This document shows, in pieces, positions 43,001 to 45,336 of a DNA stretch of 45,336 bases (position 1 is the stretch's first letter; the number at the start of each line of letters is the position of its first letter). The notes beneath the pieces were generated by a model. The model had not been told where the DNA came from and searched no databases. It worked only from the letters and a program-made list of their open reading frames with translations. Origin of the DNA: Bacteroidales bacterium (GTDB taxonomy: Bacteria > Bacteroidota > Bacteroidia > Bacteroidales > ML635J-15); assembly GCA_016937855.1 (NCBI GenBank), contig JAFGVU010000056.1:1-45336 (forward strand). The letters are read 5' to 3'. A program made the translations under genes and the position numbers.

Positions 43001-45122
43001 TGCATATTCAGTAAGTTCGCCCGCTAGTTTAAGATTCCAATCTTTAGTCTCAACGCCAACTTATGCAATTACGCCTGCATTAACAAATGACATCAACACT
43101 CTTATGGTAACATTCAATCTTAAGGCAGAGAGTACTACAAATTCTGGTACTATTGAAGTAGGTGTCATGAGTGACCCATATGACTTAGGCACATTCGAAT
43201 TAGTAGAAACTATTACTCCAACTTCAACAAATTGGACGGAGTACGAAATCTATTTTAATACAACAACACTTTCAGGAGCAAATAATTATGTTGCATTTAG
43301 ACATAATACCAATAACGAATACTGGTACTATTGGTTAGACGATGTTGTAATCGACCTAATTCCTTCTTGTCCAAAACCAATAGATTTATTTGCTGATAAT
43401 ATCACAACTACATCAGCAAATTTAAATTGGACTGAAGCCGGAACAGCAGACACTTGGAACATTAAAGTAAACAAAGATGTTGCAATTGATCCTACTACAG
43501 AAGATGGTAATATTCTTGCCAATGAATCAACAATGGATAATCCATATATTGATTTAACAACACTTGAACCTGCTACTACTTATTACTTCTATGTTCAAGC
43601 TGATTGTGGTGCAGGAGATGAATCTGAATGGTCAACTGCCGGAATGTTTACTACTGAGTGTGAGATATATACAATTCCTCATTTTGAAGGATTTGAAGAT
43701 GGTGATATGCCAACATGCTGGACTATCCTTAATGAAGATGGTGATTTAAATGAATGGGGAATTGGTAATGGTGATGGTGATCCTTATGAAGGAGCACAAA
43801 CAGCAAGTATTTCATTTAATTCTAGCGGTAACGATGATTGGTTAATTTCACCACAATTTAATATTTCTAATATCAATACAGTGGTCGATTTCTATGCAAT
43901 GTCAAGAAGTTCAACTTTCCCTGAAGATTTCAATGTATTAATATCGACAACAGGTAATAGTACATCAGACTTTACAATAGTTCTAGAAAATATTATTGAT
44001 CATCCTGATACATGGGAATTGCATTCTTATTTATTAAGTGATTATGGTATTATTGAAGGTCAGAATATATATGTAGCTATTCAAAGTATTTCTGTTGATG
44101 AATGGAATTTATATATTGATGCATTTAGTATTCACGAACTTCCTCAAATCGCTGATATCGACATCAACTCAGATGCTGTTGACGTAGAAGTTTGTCAGGG
44201 TACTATAGAAGCTGATGCAATTGCAGCTCTAGCTACTCAAATCACAATTACTGATACAGATGCTGCTGAGTACCTTGTTGATCTTACTTGGACAATCGCT
44301 TCTTACGATGCGAACACTCCTGCTGATTACACTGCTACTGGGACATTTGCATTACCTGTAGGCGTAGTTCAAACAGATCCTGTTACTCCTCTTGAAGTAA
44401 CTGCTCTTGTAACTGTAAATGCTCCTGTTGAGCCTACATTTAGTTTCGCAACTGAATACTGCTTAAATAGCACAGCTGATGCATTACCAACTATTTCTGA
44501 CAATGGTATCGAAGGTGCTTGGGCTCCAGCTACTATTGCAACCGATGCTGCTGGTTCTGCTGACTACATATTTACTCCTCTTACAGGAGAATGTGGAACT
44601 GGAACAACCATTTCTGTTACTATCAACGATCTTCCTGTTGTTACATGTCCTGAAACTGTAAACGTTGCAGTTGATGAGCCTGTTACATTCACAGGTCAAG
44701 ATCCAGTTGGCGGTACATTCTCTGGAACAGGTGTTGTTGGCGACACTTTCGATCCTAACGGATTAGCTAACGATACATACGTTATTACTTACACTTACAC
44801 TGATCCTGTTACAGGTTGTGAAAATAGTTGTGACTTTGACGTAATCGTTGATATCGATATCAATGTAGCAGACGTTACTGTTGAAGGTATTGGAATTTAT
44901 CCAAATCCAAATAACGGTGAGTTTGTTATCAACTTTAACAATATCGAAGGAAATGTAACTTATCAATTATACGACACTAAAGGTAGCATTATCATCCTTA
45001 AAGATCTTTCTGCTAACGGTAATACTGTTGAAGAAATTTCTGTTGATCTTGTTCCTGGTGTTTACTACGTAAAAGTTGTTACAGCTAATCAAACATACGT
45101 TGAAAAACTTGTGGTTGAATAG
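37023..45122 (+). CDS. Giant T9SS multidomain adhesin-like protein
   Basis: A 2699-residue secreted protein. Order by eye: signal peptide (1-25, INAQ); lamin-tail-like domain (27-180); choice-of-anchor/cleaved-adhesin jelly rolls (about 400-556, 695-860, 1292-1455, 1950-2110, 2213-2370); a W/Y-rich domain (560-690); FN3-like domains marked by W-N-I-K-V and YYYVQS-CGS-W (about 862-1040, 1196-1290, 1760-1945, 2115-2210); a GEVED domain (1046-1190, WVDWNNDLEFSDVDEL); two beta domains with ATIGA-T-DI (1457-1625); a pre-peptidase-like domain (1629-1760); PKD/Ig-like repeats (2380-2615); and a type A sorting domain (2622-2699, GIYPNPNNGEFVINF, GVYYVKVV). No protease site seen. Likely a surface adhesin or matrix protein. 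Confidence 0.93.
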   Translation: MKKVHNLLHLWMLMVFFLPGLIINAQDLMITGIGDGPLTGGEPKVLELYVVNDIPDLSAYTIKNQTNANTSWTGAYTLSGSATAGDFIYVTIVDGTPNFNAFFENTLTPLENGVINLNGDDRVAIFDALDNIVDIFGEDGVDGSTTAWDYLDGWAYRNNFTSPTSTFDVADWSFSGINQLEGGTTNATCTSPMPIGTFVKNLATISATGDDFTLTWNAPIGTYDAGIIINGAPFNTDGGFFLLQLRDESDNLVVFSDVFDEFSIGLMEYHSGTSLRNLADFTATQQSGIWGTASVSDNAAAGGSLRGTTLDGSLFYGVMVDGTVGTVGAVLPATGSNTETISYTASASATGTYTLYIDFYAPFRPGDVATPGFYTIAELEGLTPIASISKEIVLGGGALAFPFYEPFETWPLDNWTIIGDDAEVWESNDGNSYGPGNVVEGTLAAMFDVYNASSGNTTTMTTDVIDASSAVSPILYFQYWMDGSADSDLWIKAEMTTDGSTWTEVFYQEQDGTISDWTEVSVPLVGTNSTTQIRLTGSSDWGSYNLFVDDLQVKEQPTNTMDWCNLQWPDAHTMLSSETVTVYARGYEAGITDAVGQGANVECWIGYSDTDTDPSTWTSWVAATYNTDDGNNDEYQADLGPLAAGTYYYASRWMVEDGPYTYGGYNVGGGNFWDGTTNVSGVLTVNDPVITYINLPISEDFEAGLGNVIFVNGTQTNYWMNGPLATQTGDCMYVTNDGTANAYSVSSTSVSHAYIPIDFAGITNANLSFDWISDGENNYDFLKVYLVPESTVITDGVQLDAADQIGTVYQDGTAVQTPVITLSATEITQDQMKLVFSWRNDASDGTQPPASVDNILLEEITCMEPSTIAASNITATSADITWTASVLGETSWNIKVNATNTIDPTSVDGDVVANDVVTTTPEYALSTLTAETDYYVYVQSACGSDWVEYMFTTLAACPVPTTLNAAVVSDDVTLTWDELGQTDWNIKIHPSALTNPDTETADIEDAITGGTGEYILNDLSIGTYYWYVQSDCGSAWADGQFYIGYCLPAPSSVDNSGITNVRFGQNVIVNNPTGTETNNYGDYSSIVGDGAQGIELTVDITYSTGYTYGTKIWVDWNNDLEFSDVDELMYTGLSSATNPTTLNASFIVPIATPLGQYRMRIGGTDNDDGPSNACYTGAYGSFEDYTLEVVTPPACLQPTALFEDNITSTGATLNWTDNGESLWNLVAATAPFNPTSSTGDFGVIPITTNPFTIPDGTLTPNTTYYWYIQADCGGDVSAWSAEGEFTTLCDAVEFFEEDFDGVSTPNLPDCWSSYVSPSYSFQTVTTITGTPNSTPNYISLYSSGATVATDAPILVSPIISNLNSGTKILSLSAKGNSSNTSIVIGTMSDPNDSNTFTEIETITGLSTSAWNDYNVSFETYVGTDQHIALRHPLSTTYAYVYVDDIILREVSDENDILTFALAEQTGPATIGAGTIDIEVAMGTDPNGLVPTFTISDYATVDFASGDPQDFSSAFNYTVTSESGIDQIWSVTVTVATTLSAQKDIETFELYEEVAPATIGANTVDITVNFMADVTNLTPTITISDLATISPESGEVQDFSSPVTYTVTAEDATTKDYIVTVTKESSPLGADCTNPYLVSLPADLTYEHLGQTTCGMGDVYNDLDIPDGAYDNGEDVIYEIEVTADSYVRMTLDPKTTTYTAIAIFDDCPDSGTILNGEYGYAAGLKTFDIALTTGTYYVAIDMATYNDDCIPEYDFTIEEICPEVTDIEEVNLTATSADIEWVETGFSTAWNIKVNEATAIADPTTTDGDIIANDAVTTTPLYSITSGTLTAETDYYVYVQSDCGSEWVEYMFTTPAACPVPTGLMATVLGANDVDLAWNELGTTDWVLEVSTTPLTDPSTESGDILDDESVIGATGEYSLTGLDANTTYYWYVQSACGSAWSAQGEFTTECDAFTAPYTESFDAYGTGSAAFPDCWARPITYGTSPIYPSCVTAYSVSSPASLRFQSLVSTPTYAITPALTNDINTLMVTFNLKAESTTNSGTIEVGVMSDPYDLGTFELVETITPTSTNWTEYEIYFNTTTLSGANNYVAFRHNTNNEYWYYWLDDVVIDLIPSCPKPIDLFADNITTTSANLNWTEAGTADTWNIKVNKDVAIDPTTEDGNILANESTMDNPYIDLTTLEPATTYYFYVQADCGAGDESEWSTAGMFTTECEIYTIPHFEGFEDGDMPTCWTILNEDGDLNEWGIGNGDGDPYEGAQTASISFNSSGNDDWLISPQFNISNINTVVDFYAMSRSSTFPEDFNVLISTTGNSTSDFTIVLENIIDHPDTWELHSYLLSDYGIIEGQNIYVAIQSISVDEWNLYIDAFSIHELPQIADIDINSDAVDVEVCQGTIEADAIAALATQITITDTDAAEYLVDLTWTIASYDANTPADYTATGTFALPVGVVQTDPVTPLEVTALVTVNAPVEPTFSFATEYCLNSTADALPTISDNGIEGAWAPATIATDAAGSADYIFTPLTGECGTGTTISVTINDLPVVTCPETVNVAVDEPVTFTGQDPVGGTFSGTGVVGDTFDPNGLANDTYVITYTYTDPVTGCENSCDFDVIVDIDINVADVTVEGIGIYPNPNNGEFVINFNNIEGNVTYQLYDTKGSIIILKDLSANGNTVEEISVDLVPGVYYVKVVTANQTYVEKLVVE
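39801..42607 (+). repeat. Near-identical FN3 segment repeated 2.7 kb apart
   Basis: Bases 39801-39904 and 42504-42607 match at all but about nine of 104 positions, in the same frame and 2703 bases (901 codons) apart. They encode the same FN3 end (TAETDYYVYVQS, YMFTT, AACPVPT). The intervening DNA is not repeated. Confidence 0.85.
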
Positions 45123-45140
45123 TAACTTCATAATTCTTTT

Positions 45141-45172
45141 AAAAAGTCTGCCAAATTTGGCAGACTTTTTTT
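45141..45172 (+). terminator. Rho-independent terminator of the giant gene
   Basis: A perfect inverted repeat, AGTCTGCCAAA/TTTGGCAGACT (45145-45166), extended by A-T pairs and followed by a T-tract, about 20 bases after the stop. Confidence 0.93.
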
Positions 45173-45255
45173 TTACGATAAACTACCATTTTTTTTAACG
45201 TTTCCATGTCCGTTGAAAAAGTGCCTAAAGTTTAAAGTGGAATTTATCTTTTAAC

Positions 45256-45328
45256 AAGCCGCATAGCGGCGCCCTATTTGTAAAACCCAGATCAATAAAC
45301 TTGTGCAAGCCGCGTAGCGGTGACCTAT
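45256..45328 (+). repeat. REP-like repeat with two hairpins, copy 2
   Basis: Inverted copy of 16692-16762: hairpins GCCGCATAGCGGC (45258-45270) and CCGCGTAGCGG (45310-45320) flank GCCCTATTTGTAAAAC and a variable middle. The flanks and hairpins agree well with copy 1; the middle has diverged. Confidence 0.65.
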
Positions 45329-45336
45329 TAAATTAT

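Noticed and set aside
1-45336. CRISPR array, tRNA or rRNA genes
   Set aside because: No regularly spaced repeats, cloverleaf-like segments or rRNA-like sequence were seen.

Overview
The window looks like a chromosomal segment of a low-GC anaerobic or facultatively anaerobic Bacteroidota, probably near the Bacteroidales/Marinilabiliales. The evidence is in the sequence: two proteins with C-terminal type IX secretion (T9SS) sorting domains, a carboxypeptidase-regulatory-like TonB-dependent receptor, many -7 promoter boxes of the Bacteroidota form TAnnTTTG, lipoproteins, AT-rich spacers and an NAD-linked [FeFe] hydrogenase. I see no rRNA, tRNA or CRISPR array.

Layout. 1-7.4 kb: two small exported proteins, a GNAT acetyltransferase downstream of an exported protein that ends in an intact peptide-deformylase domain, a DUF3592 protein, and a TPR histidine kinase with its NarL-type regulator. 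7.5-7.9 kb: fluoride channel crcB. 7.9-16.3 kb: a seven-gene minus-strand operon. In transcription order it encodes a WtpA-type tungstate/molybdate-binding lipoprotein, an unknown lipoprotein, a T9SS protein with a duplicated domain, a TonB-dependent receptor, a lipoprotein with two molybdopterin-oxidoreductase-like folds but no catalytic Cys, a CcsA-like protein and a ResB-like protein. 16.3-16.8 kb: non-coding repeats. 16.8-19.8 kb: three poorly known envelope proteins. 19.8-24.1 kb: molybdenum cofactor genes (MOSC-MogA fusion, moaC, moaA, moeA) with a RAYT/IS200-type transposase gene between moaC and the fusion gene. 24.1-27.97 kb: a three-gene NADH-linked [FeFe] hydrogenase operon behind a Rex-like operator and ending at a strong terminator. 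28-32.9 kb: lemA, a HAD phosphatase with a membrane partner, an M28 peptidase and mgtE. 32.9-33.9 kb: a gene-free stretch with a duplicated element. 33.9-36.7 kb: rsmA and two tandem LPG-synthase/flippase-like membrane proteins. 37.0-45.1 kb: one giant T9SS adhesin-like protein of 2699 residues, then a terminator and a REP-like repeat.

How it fits together. The 7.9-16.3 kb operon can be read as surface capture, outer-membrane import and periplasmic handling of a ligand. The WtpA-like protein and the molybdopterin-like folds point to molybdate or tungstate; the CcsA/ResB pair points to haem or thiol chemistry. The nearby cofactor genes would turn imported Mo/W into molybdopterin cofactor. The hydrogenase would reoxidise NADH under control of the NADH sensor Rex. 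The most unusual items are the exported deformylase fusion, the orphan Mo/W-type surface operon, and the Ser in place of a cluster-ligand Cys in the hydrogenase L1 motif. All functional statements are inferred from sequence patterns read by eye; no database search was possible.
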